A DNA stretch of 64,000 bases, from contig JACKHO010000003.1 in NCBI GenBank assembly GCA_020638955.1, positions 744,001 to 808,000 of the forward strand. Direction: 5' to 3'. Position numbers and translations under genes: made by a program. Below the pieces are notes generated by a model. The model was given only the letters and a program-made list of their open reading frames with translations, did no database searches and had not been told where the DNA came from. The DNA is from Planctomycetaceae bacterium (GTDB lineage: Bacteria; Planctomycetota; Planctomycetia; Planctomycetales; Planctomycetaceae). How positions within the stretch are numbered: the first letter of the stretch is position 1; every line of letters begins with the position of its first letter. Positions 17,509 through 27,554 of the stretch are shown here, in pieces.

Positions 17509-18309
17509 GTGTCGTTGATTACGCTGAAAAGTCGTCGTGAAATTGGACTCATGCGTGCCGCAGGCCATGTGGTTGCCGGGGCACACGCTGTGGCTCGTGA
17601 AATGCTTGTTCCGGGAGTAACGACACAGGAAATTGACAATGCGGTCGAGGAATTCTTTCGAAAAGAGAAGGTGACGTCACTGTTCAAAGGATTCCCTGGC
17701 CAGGTCCCCTATCCGGCGGTGACCTGCATTTCGATTAACGAACAAATTGTGCATGGCATTCCGGGCGGAAGGCGACTGGAAGAAGGGGATATTGTCAGCC
17801 TCGATACTGCTTGCCGAAAAGACCGCTGGTGCGGTGATTCGGCCTGGACGTATGCCATTGGAGAAGTCTCCGCAGAAAAGCAGAAGCTCATGGAAGTTGG
17901 TGAACAGTCTCTTGCCCTGACCATTGAAGCGTTGAAGACCGAGAAGCGCTGGTCGGATGTTGCTCAACGCATGATGGACTTAGTCAAGCAGGCGGGGTTC
18001 TCGCTCGTCGACCAGTTCGTGGGCCACGGCATTGGGCAGGAAATGCACGAACCGCCCCAGGTTCCCAACTTCTTTTCAAAGAAGACTCGCGCTGACGACT
18101 TCGAAATTCAGCCGGGTCTGGTGCTGGCGATTGAACCCATGATTAACGCCGGCACGAAGAATGTACGAATTCTCGCTGATCATTGGACTGCGGTAACCAC
18201 TGACGGACGTCCCAGTGTCCATTTCGAACACACAGTTGCCATCACGTCGAACGGCCCCGAAATCCTGACCGCAGGCGTTGGTGATCCCAACTTCGTCTAC
18301 TCACCATAG
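17509..18309 (+). CDS. map: Methionine aminopeptidase, type I
   Basis: 266 residues. The five metal ligands are all visible: Asp99 and Asp110 (LDTACRKDRWCGD, with the normal 11-residue spacing), His173 (GHGIGQ), Glu209 (AIEPM) and Glu240 (HFEHTVAI). His82 in NEQIVHGIP and His180 are the substrate-site histidines. The short N-terminus without a zinc-finger extension fits type Ia. The enzyme removes the initiator Met from new proteins. The start is GTG at 17509 with AGAGG about 10 bases upstream. It is not in the usual secY-adk-map cluster. Confidence 0.96.
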   Translation: MSLITLKSRREIGLMRAAGHVVAGAHAVAREMLVPGVTTQEIDNAVEEFFRKEKVTSLFKGFPGQVPYPAVTCISINEQIVHGIPGGRRLEEGDIVSLDTACRKDRWCGDSAWTYAIGEVSAEKQKLMEVGEQSLALTIEALKTEKRWSDVAQRMMDLVKQAGFSLVDQFVGHGIGQEMHEPPQVPNFFSKKTRADDFEIQPGLVLAIEPMINAGTKNVRILADHWTAVTTDGRPSVHFEHTVAITSNGPEILTAGVGDPNFVYSP

Positions 18310-18317
18310 TTCACACC

Positions 18318-19850
<1,533 letters not shown>

Positions 19851-19897
19851 GGCAGTTCCCTCTCTATGAGAAGCCTACGCTGGAGCCGAGTAACAGG

Positions 19898-20845
19898 TCA
19901 AATTTTTTTTCGCAGCGTGAGGTTCGTCAGAAAAATCCCTCCAACAACACAAGTTCCAGCCGCGATGAGGACGCTGGAGAGTTGGTCGCCTCGCAGCAAC
20001 ACGCCCAGAATGACGCCGCAAATGGGTGTGCCGAAACTGAAGACAGATACTTGCGAGGCACCGTGCCGTTTGAGGAGCCAGGCATTAGACGCGAAACAGA
20101 ATCCTGAGACGAGGACACCGACGTAAAACAGGCCAAACCAGGCAGATGCGGGAGGCATCACGGGTTTGATGTCTTCACAAGCAAAGGCCCAGATGAAGAG
20201 TAGCAATGATCCAATGATATCGTGCCACAAAATCAACGTTCCAGTCGGCGCGAAACGGACGGCGTGTTTCGTGTAAATCACTTTGATGGCCAGGATGAGA
20301 CCACTGCAGGCCAGCACGATGTCACCAAACAGGGTGACTTCATCGAGTGATGAAGATGAATTCGAGGATGACTCCAGCACCAGGAGGAGACAGCCGAATC
20401 CCGCTACCAGCAGTCCAAATGTCTGCCACCATCGGAACTGCACCGTCCGGAGAATCCATACTTCGTAAAATGCGACCCAGAAGACATAGCTATTCACCAG
20501 CAGCGTCGTGTGGGATGTATTGGAGTACGCAATTCCCACGCAAAACGTGGCAATTTGTGCGAAGTTCAGAAACCCCAGAATGCTGGCACATTGCCAACCG
20601 GCTTTATCTGTAATCCAAAGAGGACTGCCTTCAATGCGGCACCAGAGCAGCATGAACACTGAGGCCAGAGCAAATCGAGCACCGCCAACGAAAACAGGGG
20701 GCAATGCATCCATGACAAACTGGTTCGCCACGGCATTCCCGCCCCAGAGCAAAACGGTAAACACCACCAGTCCCGTTGAGAAGGGATTGAGCGGTGCATA
20801 ACCATCTGTTTGTGGACTCGAACTGTCTGCTTCAGAACTGCTCAA
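19898..20845 (-). CDS. EamA/DMT-family transporter
   Basis: 315 residues with about ten hydrophobic helices in two repeated halves of five, the EamA (DMT superfamily) plan. The first half has LLWGGNAVANQFVMDALPPVFVGGARF and the second FGTPICGVILGVLLRGDQL, both typical of the family. Such proteins usually export amino acids or other metabolites across the inner membrane; substrate not predictable. A single gene on the same strand as the downstream SpoVR gene (47 bp). Confidence 0.85.
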   Translation of the reverse strand: MSSSEADSSSPQTDGYAPLNPFSTGLVVFTVLLWGGNAVANQFVMDALPPVFVGGARFALASVFMLLWCRIEGSPLWITDKAGWQCASILGFLNFAQIATFCVGIAYSNTSHTTLLVNSYVFWVAFYEVWILRTVQFRWWQTFGLLVAGFGCLLLVLESSSNSSSSLDEVTLFGDIVLACSGLILAIKVIYTKHAVRFAPTGTLILWHDIIGSLLLFIWAFACEDIKPVMPPASAWFGLFYVGVLVSGFCFASNAWLLKRHGASQVSVFSFGTPICGVILGVLLRGDQLSSVLIAAGTCVVGGIFLTNLTLRKKI

Positions 20846-20921
20846 AACAACGTCTTATGATTCAAATACGGCGGCGGGACGAAAGTGAGGGAGCGACCAA
20901 CGGGAGCGGCCCAGCAACTTC

Positions 20922-20959
20922 AGTGCGTTAGCACTCACCCGGTCAAGGGCTGTGCCCTT
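20922..20959. terminator. Two small hairpins after the ABC ATPase gene
   Basis: AGTGC/GCACT at 20922-20935 and AAGGGC/GCCCTT at 20945-20959 form two short stems directly beyond the stop of the minus-strand ABC ATPase gene. Neither is followed by a U-run on that strand, so they may pause RNA polymerase or protect the 3' end rather than terminate alone. Confidence 0.35.
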
Positions 20960-20960
20960 G

Positions 20961-21893
20961 CTAGGCGGTTTTACCTTGGGTGAGTTTCATGAAGGCGGTT
21001 TCCATGTCCATGGCTTCTGGTTGGAACATGCGGACTGATGCTCCACAACTGAGCAACTGGTTGAGGAGTTCTTCTGGCGCGAGTGCATCAGCGCGAAGAT
21101 GCAACGCCACGCGGTCGATTTGTCGATCAGCCTTTTCCACACCTGGGAGCTGTTTGATTTTGGCCATCATTTCATCAGTCAGGTTCATGATCTGCGTATG
21201 CACAATTTGCATGAGACTGAGCCGGGAATAAATCTCCTGCAGCGAGCCTTCGGTAATGAGTTGCCCCTGTTCGATGATGCCAATTCGGGTACAGAGTTGA
21301 GCGAGTTCATGGAGAATATGGCTCGAAATGATGATGGTTTTCCCCATCCCTTTGAGCGCTTTGAGGAGTTCGCGAACTTCAATTCGGGCTCTGGGATCGA
21401 GTCCGCTGGCCGGTTCATCCAGCAGGAGCAGGTCGGGATCATGGAGGAGCACACGTGCCAGGCCGAGTCGTTGTTTCATCCCGCGTGAAAGTGAGTCGAC
21501 GGCCGACTCGGCCTTGTCGGTGAGATCAGTCAGCATGAGTACGTCGGCGATGGTTTGCTCACGTTGCCGTACCGGAATATCAAACGCTGCGGCGAAGAAA
21601 TGCAGGTACTCGGCGGCGGTGAGGTCTTCGTAGGTTCCGAAGAAGTCCGGCATGTAGCCGATTTTCTTTCGGATCACCATGGGATTGGCGGGGACGTCAA
21701 TTCCGTCGATGCGGACGAGTCCGGAGTCGGGCTGCAGCAGCGTGGCGAGAACCTTAATTGTGCTCGACTTGCCGGCTCCGTTGGGTCCAATGAATCCAAA
21801 GACTTCCCCTTTGGGGATTTCAAAGGAAACACCGCGAACTGCGTGGACTTTGCCATACGAGACGTTGAGATTCTTGATTTGAACGAATGACAT
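20961..21893 (-). CDS. ABC transporter ATP-binding protein (ABC-2 exporter type)
   Basis: 310 residues. Walker A GPNGAGKS, the Q-loop region, signature LSRGMKQRL, Walker B LLLLDEPASGLD and the H-loop in ISSHILHEL are all present. The C-terminal 80 residues form the accessory region seen in CcmA/NatA-type ATPases. The ATG at 21893 gives MSFVQIKNLNVSYGKVHAVRG and has GGGG 5 bases upstream; the frame runs on to 21947. No permease gene adjoins it on either side, so the partner must be elsewhere or the gene is an orphan. Confidence 0.9.
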   Translation of the reverse strand: MSFVQIKNLNVSYGKVHAVRGVSFEIPKGEVFGFIGPNGAGKSSTIKVLATLLQPDSGLVRIDGIDVPANPMVIRKKIGYMPDFFGTYEDLTAAEYLHFFAAAFDIPVRQREQTIADVLMLTDLTDKAESAVDSLSRGMKQRLGLARVLLHDPDLLLLDEPASGLDPRARIEVRELLKALKGMGKTIIISSHILHELAQLCTRIGIIEQGQLITEGSLQEIYSRLSLMQIVHTQIMNLTDEMMAKIKQLPGVEKADRQIDRVALHLRADALAPEELLNQLLSCGASVRMFQPEAMDMETAFMKLTQGKTA

Positions 21894-22065
21894 ACTGCCC
21901 CACGACAATTCCACAGGAACGAATTTCCGCAAATCGAGAGAAGCCACAGTCTAACGCTTCCCCGGCAACTGGTGTATTCTGTACGTCAACGAAGCCAGAT
22001 TGCAGCAGAGAATTCTCGGTGAGATGTTGGCGACGCAATGTTTTTGAATGTATGTCTGACGTCTT

Positions 22066-22350
22066 ATGAAACTCGACGACGAACTCTGTTACTGTTTTCA
22101 CGTCCGGAAACGGAAGGTGGTGAACCACTTACGCGTTCACAAACCGTCTCGCGCCAGCCAACTGAGTGATTGCGGTGGCGCCGGAACAGGCTGTGGCTGG
22201 TGTGTGCCGTATTTGAAGCGGCTGTTCGAGCAGCATCAAACCGGCAATGTTCCTGAGCAGGACGACATTTCTGTGGCGGAATATGAAAGTGGTCGGGCGG
22301 TTCATCTGGCGGAGCAGAAACAGTCGTCAGGTGGAAAGACGGATGTGTGA
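22066..22350 (+). CDS. BFD-like [2Fe-2S]-binding protein
   Basis: 94 residues. Cys8-x-Cys10 and Cys43-x2-Cys46, 33 residues apart, give the C-x-C...C-x2-C pattern of the bacterioferritin-associated ferredoxin (BFD/Fer2_BFD) fold; Cys36 is extra. The N-terminus DELCYCFHVRKRKV and GCGWCVPYL match the family well. BFD proteins donate electrons for iron release from bacterioferritin, and the same fold also occurs as a domain in nitrite reductase and other enzymes. No bacterioferritin gene is nearby, so that role is not shown. Followed 31 bp later by a membrane protein. Confidence 0.85.
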   Translation: MKLDDELCYCFHVRKRKVVNHLRVHKPSRASQLSDCGGAGTGCGWCVPYLKRLFEQHQTGNVPEQDDISVAEYESGRAVHLAEQKQSSGGKTDV

Positions 22351-22381
22351 AAGTGAAAATGCGAACTGAAGGTGAAAAGTT

Positions 22382-22912
22382 GTGATTACGCGGTTCCTCA
22401 TCACATGGTCTCGATTTGCGTTCAGCAGTTGGGTTGGCGCAGCTGTCTTGTTCGTGGTGGTCGCTGTTCGAGAAGTCGAACTTGGCGGATTTGAATCGCC
22501 CATACGCGATCAGTTGGCTCTACTTCGATTTCCACCGTACTACGCATTTGGATTCACGTTGGTGGGATCGGGCCTTGCCTCATTGTTGTTGGCAACGTTT
22601 CTCGGTGAATCAAACAAGAGTTGTTCGGTACTTAAGTCGTGTGGATGCATGCGGTTTCCCATAATTGTTGCAGTGGTCGCTATTGCAATTATGGGGGTCG
22701 ATTATGTGTGGGTTTATCTCCCGTTGGAGTCGTTGATTACTCCGCCGGGAAGTCCCAAATCGCCAGAATTCATGTCGTTGCACAAAGCGTCGAAGTACAT
22801 CAACATGGTGCACGTAGGCTTGGCCATGGTCGTGGCGTGGAGATTGAACTGGCCGGTCGCGCCCCGTACGACATCAGTCGACGTCGATTCGAGTCCAAAA
22901 GTCGAAGCTTGA
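22382..22912 (+). CDS. Small membrane protein of unknown function
   Basis: 176 residues from a GTG start with GAAGGTG upstream. There are about four hydrophobic helices (roughly 15-30, 50-72, 93-112 and 140-157). The loop LPLESLITPPGSPKSPEFMSLHKASKYINMVHVG, before the last helix, has His and Lys residues that in DUF4149-like or haem-associated membrane proteins can be functional, but I cannot assign a family. It lies 31 bp after the BFD-like gene and is likely in the same transcript. Confidence 0.65.
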   Translation: MITRFLITWSRFAFSSWVGAAVLFVVVAVREVELGGFESPIRDQLALLRFPPYYAFGFTLVGSGLASLLLATFLGESNKSCSVLKSCGCMRFPIIVAVVAIAIMGVDYVWVYLPLESLITPPGSPKSPEFMSLHKASKYINMVHVGLAMVVAWRLNWPVAPRTTSVDVDSSPKVEA

Positions 22913-22993
22913 ATCGCTCCTCAGGTTTCTTGAATCAATGCACATTGAGTTTGATCTGGGCAGTTGCCCGGGGTTTCAGTTGTGGAGTCATTT

Positions 22994-24781
22994 GTGTCCC
23001 AAGGTAGTGAATTTGTCGTCGGCATTGATTTGGGAACAACCAACAGCGTTGTCGCCTATGCTCCGCTGAGCGCAGATGAACCTGTCGTGAGCCTGTTACC
23101 AATTCCGCAGTTCGTCGCTCCAGATACCGTGGAAGAGCGCACTTCGCTCCCGTCGTTTCTGTACTTGCCGACGACTGGAGAGGGGCCCTTCGAATTGCCG
23201 TGGGGTGAGACATCGGACGGCGTGTGTGGCGAGTATGCGCGACAGAAATCTGCGGAAGTTCCTGATCGAACTGTTGGAGCTGCGAAGTCGTGGCTGTGTC
23301 ATACGCGGGTGGATCGACACCAGCCAATTCTGCCTTGGAATGCAGATGACGAAGTTCCGAAGGTCTCGCCGGTCGAAGCGTCCCGGCGGTATTTGAAGCA
23401 TCTCATCCAGGCGTGGGAACACGCTCATCCTGAGGCACCACTGAGTGCTCAACGTGTGGTGCTGACCGTACCGGCGTCGTTCGATGCGAGTGCCCGGGAG
23501 TTGACTCGCGAAGCCGCCGTGCAGGCGGGATTGCCTGAGAATTTTGTGCTCATCGAAGAACCGCAGGCCGCTGTTTATTCCTGGCTTGCACAAATGGGTG
23601 AGCAGTGGCGGAAGTCGTTGCATGTGGGGGACACGCTTCTCGTCGTCGATGTGGGCGGCGGCACAACCGACCTCACCCTCGTCTCTGTCACTGATGAAGA
23701 CGGTGAACTTGCCCTGAAACGTGTCGCCGTCGGCAACCACTTGCTCGTCGGTGGCGACAACATGGACCTGGCTCTGGCCCACTATGTGGCCGGTTTGTTC
23801 GCAGAAAAAGGGACAAAGCTCGATCCCTGGCAGTCAGTGTCTTTGTGGCACTCCTGTCGTGTGGCGAAAGAAACGTTGCTGGCGGAGGACGGTCCCGCGA
23901 AGCACAAGATTTCCATTCTCGGACGCGGACGCAAACTCATTGGCGGCACGGTCTCGGTCGAACTGGAGCGCGACAAAGCGCGAGACATCCTGCTGCAGGG
24001 ATTCTTTCCCGACAGCAATTTGACTGATCGTCCCGCCAAACGTAGAGGATCGGGCTTTCAGGAACTGGGATTGCCCTACGAAGCGGACCCTGGCATTACG
24101 AAACACATCGCCTCCTTCCTCGCACAGCACGGCGAGAGTGAAGATCAGCCCGTCCAGCCGACTGATGTCATGGTGAACGGCGGCGTCTTCAAGTCGACCG
24201 CGGTGGGTGAGCAATTGCTGAAGGTGCTGGGAAGCTGGTTCCCGGACGCACCTCCCAAAACATTACAGGGCGAGCGTGACCTCGATCATGCGGTCGCTCG
24301 TGGAGCCGCCTACTACGGATGGTCGAAGGTCCACGGAGGCGTCAGGATTCGTGGGGGTACAGCACGTTCCTATTATGTCGGCATCGAATCAGCGGGATTG
24401 GCCATTCCGGGCATCCCCCGACCCCTCCGCGCGTTGTGTGTGGTGCCACGCGGGATGGAAGAAGGAACCGAAGCGGACGTGTTGTCTGATGAAATCGGCC
24501 TCATTGTTGGCGAGCCAGCCCACTTCCGGTTCTTCAGTTCTTCCATACGAAAAGATGACCAACCCGGAATGCAAATCGATTCCTGGGAGGAAGAAGAAAT
24601 CGTCGAGACCGATTCACTCGAAGCCACCCTGCCCGCCGAAGCGGGGGACGAAGGTCACTACATGCCCGTCAAGTTCCGCTCTCGAATTACCGAACTCGGC
24701 ATGTTCGAACTCTGGTGCGTCAGCACCCGCACCGATCAACGCTGGAAACTTGAGTTCAACGTGCGTGAAGATGACGAGTGA
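22994..24781 (+). CDS. Hsp70-family (DnaK-like) ATPase
   Basis: 595 residues. The phosphate-1 loop GIDLGTTNSVV opens the protein, followed by VDVGGGTTDLTLVSV (phosphate-2) and LTVPASFDASARELTREAA. The nucleotide-binding domain is complete, but the C-terminal part (about 400-595) is not the DnaK substrate-binding domain: it has an alternative beta-rich region ending in WKLEFNVREDDE. No J-protein or GrpE gene is adjacent. The GTG at 22994 is preferred because GGAG lies 6 bases before it; the frame opens earlier, at 22964. Function is unknown beyond ATP-driven chaperone-like activity. Confidence 0.85.
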   Translation: MSQGSEFVVGIDLGTTNSVVAYAPLSADEPVVSLLPIPQFVAPDTVEERTSLPSFLYLPTTGEGPFELPWGETSDGVCGEYARQKSAEVPDRTVGAAKSWLCHTRVDRHQPILPWNADDEVPKVSPVEASRRYLKHLIQAWEHAHPEAPLSAQRVVLTVPASFDASARELTREAAVQAGLPENFVLIEEPQAAVYSWLAQMGEQWRKSLHVGDTLLVVDVGGGTTDLTLVSVTDEDGELALKRVAVGNHLLVGGDNMDLALAHYVAGLFAEKGTKLDPWQSVSLWHSCRVAKETLLAEDGPAKHKISILGRGRKLIGGTVSVELERDKARDILLQGFFPDSNLTDRPAKRRGSGFQELGLPYEADPGITKHIASFLAQHGESEDQPVQPTDVMVNGGVFKSTAVGEQLLKVLGSWFPDAPPKTLQGERDLDHAVARGAAYYGWSKVHGGVRIRGGTARSYYVGIESAGLAIPGIPRPLRALCVVPRGMEEGTEADVLSDEIGLIVGEPAHFRFFSSSIRKDDQPGMQIDSWEEEEIVETDSLEATLPAEAGDEGHYMPVKFRSRITELGMFELWCVSTRTDQRWKLEFNVREDDE

Positions 24782-24890
24782 TGTGGATTGGGTGACCACG
24801 AAAGGCACTGAAGACGCGAAAAGTCTTGGACTCGATCCCAACCTCCTTGCATGGGATCGAGGGCCAAGCAAACTCGTCCGTCGAATTGAG

Positions 24891-25265
24891 TTACCATGTC
24901 TTCGGACACATCGCATCAAGCAGGGATTCAAGTGGGACCCCTACGAGTTTCGCCAAACGGATGGCGTTGGGCACGACCCAATATGGCGACACAGAGTCAA
25001 ATGGATCGTCCGGTTGGGTTTCATTGTAAAGAGCCTCTAGACATGACTCCTCGAAGGTGTACTGTGCGGATTTGATCTTGTCATTGGTTGCAAGCAAACG
25101 ACCCCGAACGACGTCGCGAAACGCATGACCTGTTGACCACCGATCATCATTCAAGGCAAGTTCCAGAGTAAACGCATTGCTGTCGGCGTCAGGCACCTTG
25201 CCCTCAAAGAGCCGAAGCAAGGCCGCGATACTCGCGCCCATCTGGCGGGGGTAGGGTGAAGGCAT
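24891..25265 (-). CDS. Small protein of unknown function
   Basis: 124 residues from the ATG at 25265. The sequence is acidic and soluble (for example LLRLFEGKVPDADSN and NETQPDDPFDS), without signal peptide or membrane segment. It is flanked by palindromic and direct repeats at the left end of a mobile-element-rich block. No family recognised. Small, acidic, isolated genes like this are often immunity or antitoxin proteins, but nothing in the sequence proves it. Confidence 0.5.
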   Translation of the reverse strand: MPSPYPRQMGASIAALLRLFEGKVPDADSNAFTLELALNDDRWSTGHAFRDVVRGRLLATNDKIKSAQYTFEESCLEALYNETQPDDPFDSVSPYWVVPNAIRLAKLVGVPLESLLDAMCPKTW

Positions 25266-25300
25266 GTTGTCGAGGTTGCTCAAAAGTTATCTGGGCGAAA

Positions 25301-25337
25301 TCGTGTCGGAAAGCCCGAATCCCTCACCGCGAGGAAG
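25301..25337 (+). repeat. 37-bp direct repeat, left copy
   Basis: Shares 33 of 37 bases with 29670-29706 in the same orientation; the common core is GAATCCCTCACCGCGAGGAA. The two copies bracket 4.4 kb containing both transposase genes and two orphan genes. They may be recombination or insertion sites, or two copies of a dispersed intergenic repeat. Confidence 0.75.
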
Positions 25338-25457
25338 ACACACGACGGCCAGATTGATTCTTGAATTGTGCGCTGCCGAGAAGCGGTCAACAAGTCAAAG
25401 TAGGCCGGACCGCAGGCCGCGGGTACGTCCGACGAATGGTGGTCGCGCTTCAACTCT

Positions 25458-25515
25458 CCCTCTCCCCCACGATGGACGAATCAACATTTCTTGGCATTCA
25501 TTGTGGGGGAGAGGG
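25458..25515. repeat. Palindromic intergenic repeat
   Basis: Perfect 13-bp arms CCCTCTCCCCCAC (25458-25470) and its complement (25503-25515), with 32 bp between. The pyrimidine-rich arm followed by GGGTCGGGGTGAGGGGG resembles dispersed hairpin repeats seen in many planctomycete and gamma-proteobacterial genomes. Confidence 0.75.
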
Positions 25516-25590
25516 TCGGGGTGAGGGGGACATCCTTCACGGAATTTACGCTCTGGCAACGCTCGGCCCCCCTCATCTGGCCTGTCGGCC

Positions 25591-26869
25591 CAATACTGTT
25601 CGGCTCAGGATTTGCGTGGTGGGTCGCGGGGTGAGGGGAGATTTAGGTGTTGGTGGAGTTCTTCCAGGGTGGCCCAGCCGCTGAAGTAGTGGCAGAGCAT
25701 TTCCCAAGTCCGTTTGCTGGGCTTGCTGCCGGTCCACAGGCTAATCAGCAGGGATGCGATGACGGCGGCGTACACCTGCAGCGTCACGCCCGATTCGCAG
25801 TGACTCAGCAGGTGTCGGCAACCCAGCACGCATTTCAGCCAGCGGAAGAACAGTTCGATTTGCCAGCGATAACGGTACGCAACCGCAATGAGTTCCGCTG
25901 GCAAATCGCGGGCATTGGTCGCCAGAATCCAAACCTGGTCTGGTTCGGTGCCCCGGATTTCGACAATCCGCAATGGTTCCTCCAGTAGCCGGTTGTGCTT
26001 TTCCGTGCCCAGTCGCCGCACCAGCAAATCGCGAACGACACCCGCCTGAGAATCTGCGTCAGAGAGTGGCTGTTCTGCCTGGACTTCGAAGGTGGTGTTC
26101 TCCTGCACCCGGATGAGAAACCGCACGTTCTGTGCATCAAATTCGCGAAACATGGCGTTGTTCGCGTAGCCCCGATCGGCCACATAGAACCCGCCGGGCT
26201 GAACCATGTTCCGCAATTGTTCGCGTTCTGCACCGTTGCCATGCGTCACCGCCACTTCGAGCGGTGCCTGCTCGAACACGCCAAACGCCACGTGCATTTT
26301 GATGGCTCGATGTTCGGCATCTTGCCAGAGTGCCCAGGCCATGCGGGGCAACGCCTTGAGCAGGCTGCTATCGACTGCCGTTAGTCCCGCCAGTGCGGCC
26401 TGTTGGGCGGGAGGCATAGCTGAGGGTGATGTCCGGGCTTGAGCTGCCAGTTGTGCAATAATCGGTTCAAGCACCGCCGGATCAAACACGCGTGCCGCCT
26501 CACTGAGCGATCCCAGCGATGTCGGTTTGACGCCACACAGCTTCTGGACTTTTTCGAGCGTGGTGAACTTCTGCAGCCCACGCAAACTGGTGACCGTCGG
26601 ATTAAAGAAATAGAGCAGCAACAGTGCGATATACTGATCGCAGAACAACTGTCGATTTCCTGCCTTGTCACGCGCCGTCGCCTGTCCACGCAGCCCTGCC
26701 AACAGGTCGTCAATCAGTTGGAAATACTTCAGCCCCTGCAATTTCGTGGTCTTCTCGACACCCTTCCGACTCTTCCGTCCCATCGCCTGCCTCCATGAGC
26801 TTGAAACCTCAGAAGCAGAAGGTATATCCCATCAATCACCTGGCGCAAAAAACGTGCCGAACAGTATTG
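25591..26869 (-). mobile_element. Intact IS4-family insertion sequence with 10-bp target duplication
   Basis: 1279 bp. The ends are inverted repeats that begin CAATACTGTTCGGC (perfect 14 bp; 21 of 26 bases over the longer end). CCTGTCGGCC stands directly outside both ends (25581-25590 and 26870-26879), a clean 10-bp target-site duplication within the 9-12 bp range of the IS4 family. The single transposase gene fills the element, and its stop codon lies inside the left inverted repeat. Perfect duplication and an intact gene indicate recent insertion. Confidence 0.93.
25605..26783 (-). CDS. IS4-family DDE transposase
   Basis: 392 residues, full length. The catalytic triad is Asp138 (TAVDSS), Asp203 (YVADRGY) and Glu310, the last inside the IS4 signature Y-x2-R-x3-E-x6-K, met by Tyr303, Arg306, Glu310 and Lys317 (YRYRWQIELFFRWLK). 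No frameshift or internal stop. It moves the IS by cut-and-paste. Confidence 0.95.
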   Translation of the reverse strand: MGRKSRKGVEKTTKLQGLKYFQLIDDLLAGLRGQATARDKAGNRQLFCDQYIALLLLYFFNPTVTSLRGLQKFTTLEKVQKLCGVKPTSLGSLSEAARVFDPAVLEPIIAQLAAQARTSPSAMPPAQQAALAGLTAVDSSLLKALPRMAWALWQDAEHRAIKMHVAFGVFEQAPLEVAVTHGNGAEREQLRNMVQPGGFYVADRGYANNAMFREFDAQNVRFLIRVQENTTFEVQAEQPLSDADSQAGVVRDLLVRRLGTEKHNRLLEEPLRIVEIRGTEPDQVWILATNARDLPAELIAVAYRYRWQIELFFRWLKCVLGCRHLLSHCESGVTLQVYAAVIASLLISLWTGSKPSKRTWEMLCHYFSGWATLEELHQHLNLPSPRDPPRKS

Positions 26870-26879
26870 CCTGTCGGCC

Positions 26880-27554
26880 ATCTTCTCCCCCCAAGAATTG
26901 GGGGGAGAAGAATTGCCACCATGCATCGAACGCACCGGCAGGCCGCACGTGATTGCCGGAACTCCGCAAACTGCGATGACGCGTACCACAACGTTTCGTC
27001 TTGATGAACGATATCCCGGCGGCCGGAGTTCCGGCAACAACTCGGTTTGCTCCGGTCCGTCTATGGGGCTGTTGTGGTCAAGTGTGTTTTTGTTTTTTCT
27101 GGGATTTGTTCAAGGGACCCGGAAGTCGGGGGGCTTTGTCGGAGCCGATTGTCGGTCACTCATGTGTGACTGGTGGCGGACGATCGGCCCTGACGAAGCG
27201 GTCCGACGGGGCTTGGTTGGTGAGAGAAGAGGGACGGAGGCAGTGGGACCGTAACTTGCGTGCATCGGGCACAAGACCCGTGCTCAAACGTCTATTCGCT
27301 GGTCAGATGGGTCGTGTCGGAACTCGCTCACTGACGCATTCCAACGTGACGAACAAATGCCGCATGGGGGTGTATTCAAAGGACGCTCCATTCGGCCTAA
27401 CGCAGGTCGCCATTTCGCTCGACACCGAGTCGATGACGCCGCAGGACCAGGGTCGAAGTCGTCCCCAACTTACGGGTTCACTTCAAATTCTCGCTGCTCT
27501 CGAAATGCTCCTGTTGTTCAATGGAATGTGTCAGAACAATTTGCGGATTATGAA
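26880..27554. other. 675-bp region between two transposase genes, no supported gene
   Basis: Begins with the perfect hairpin at 26881-26911 and otherwise holds only overlapping short frames (up to 189 codons at 27001-27570) without ribosome sites or recognisable products. It probably contains the downstream end of the IS110-family element and decayed sequence. Confidence 0.5.
26881..26911. repeat. Perfect 14-bp hairpin
   Basis: A 14-bp stem (26881-26894 with 26898-26911) and a 3-base loop GAA. The arm TCTTCTCCCCCCAA belongs to the same pyrimidine-rich class as the repeat at 25458-25515. The IS4-family element inserted next to it. Confidence 0.85.
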
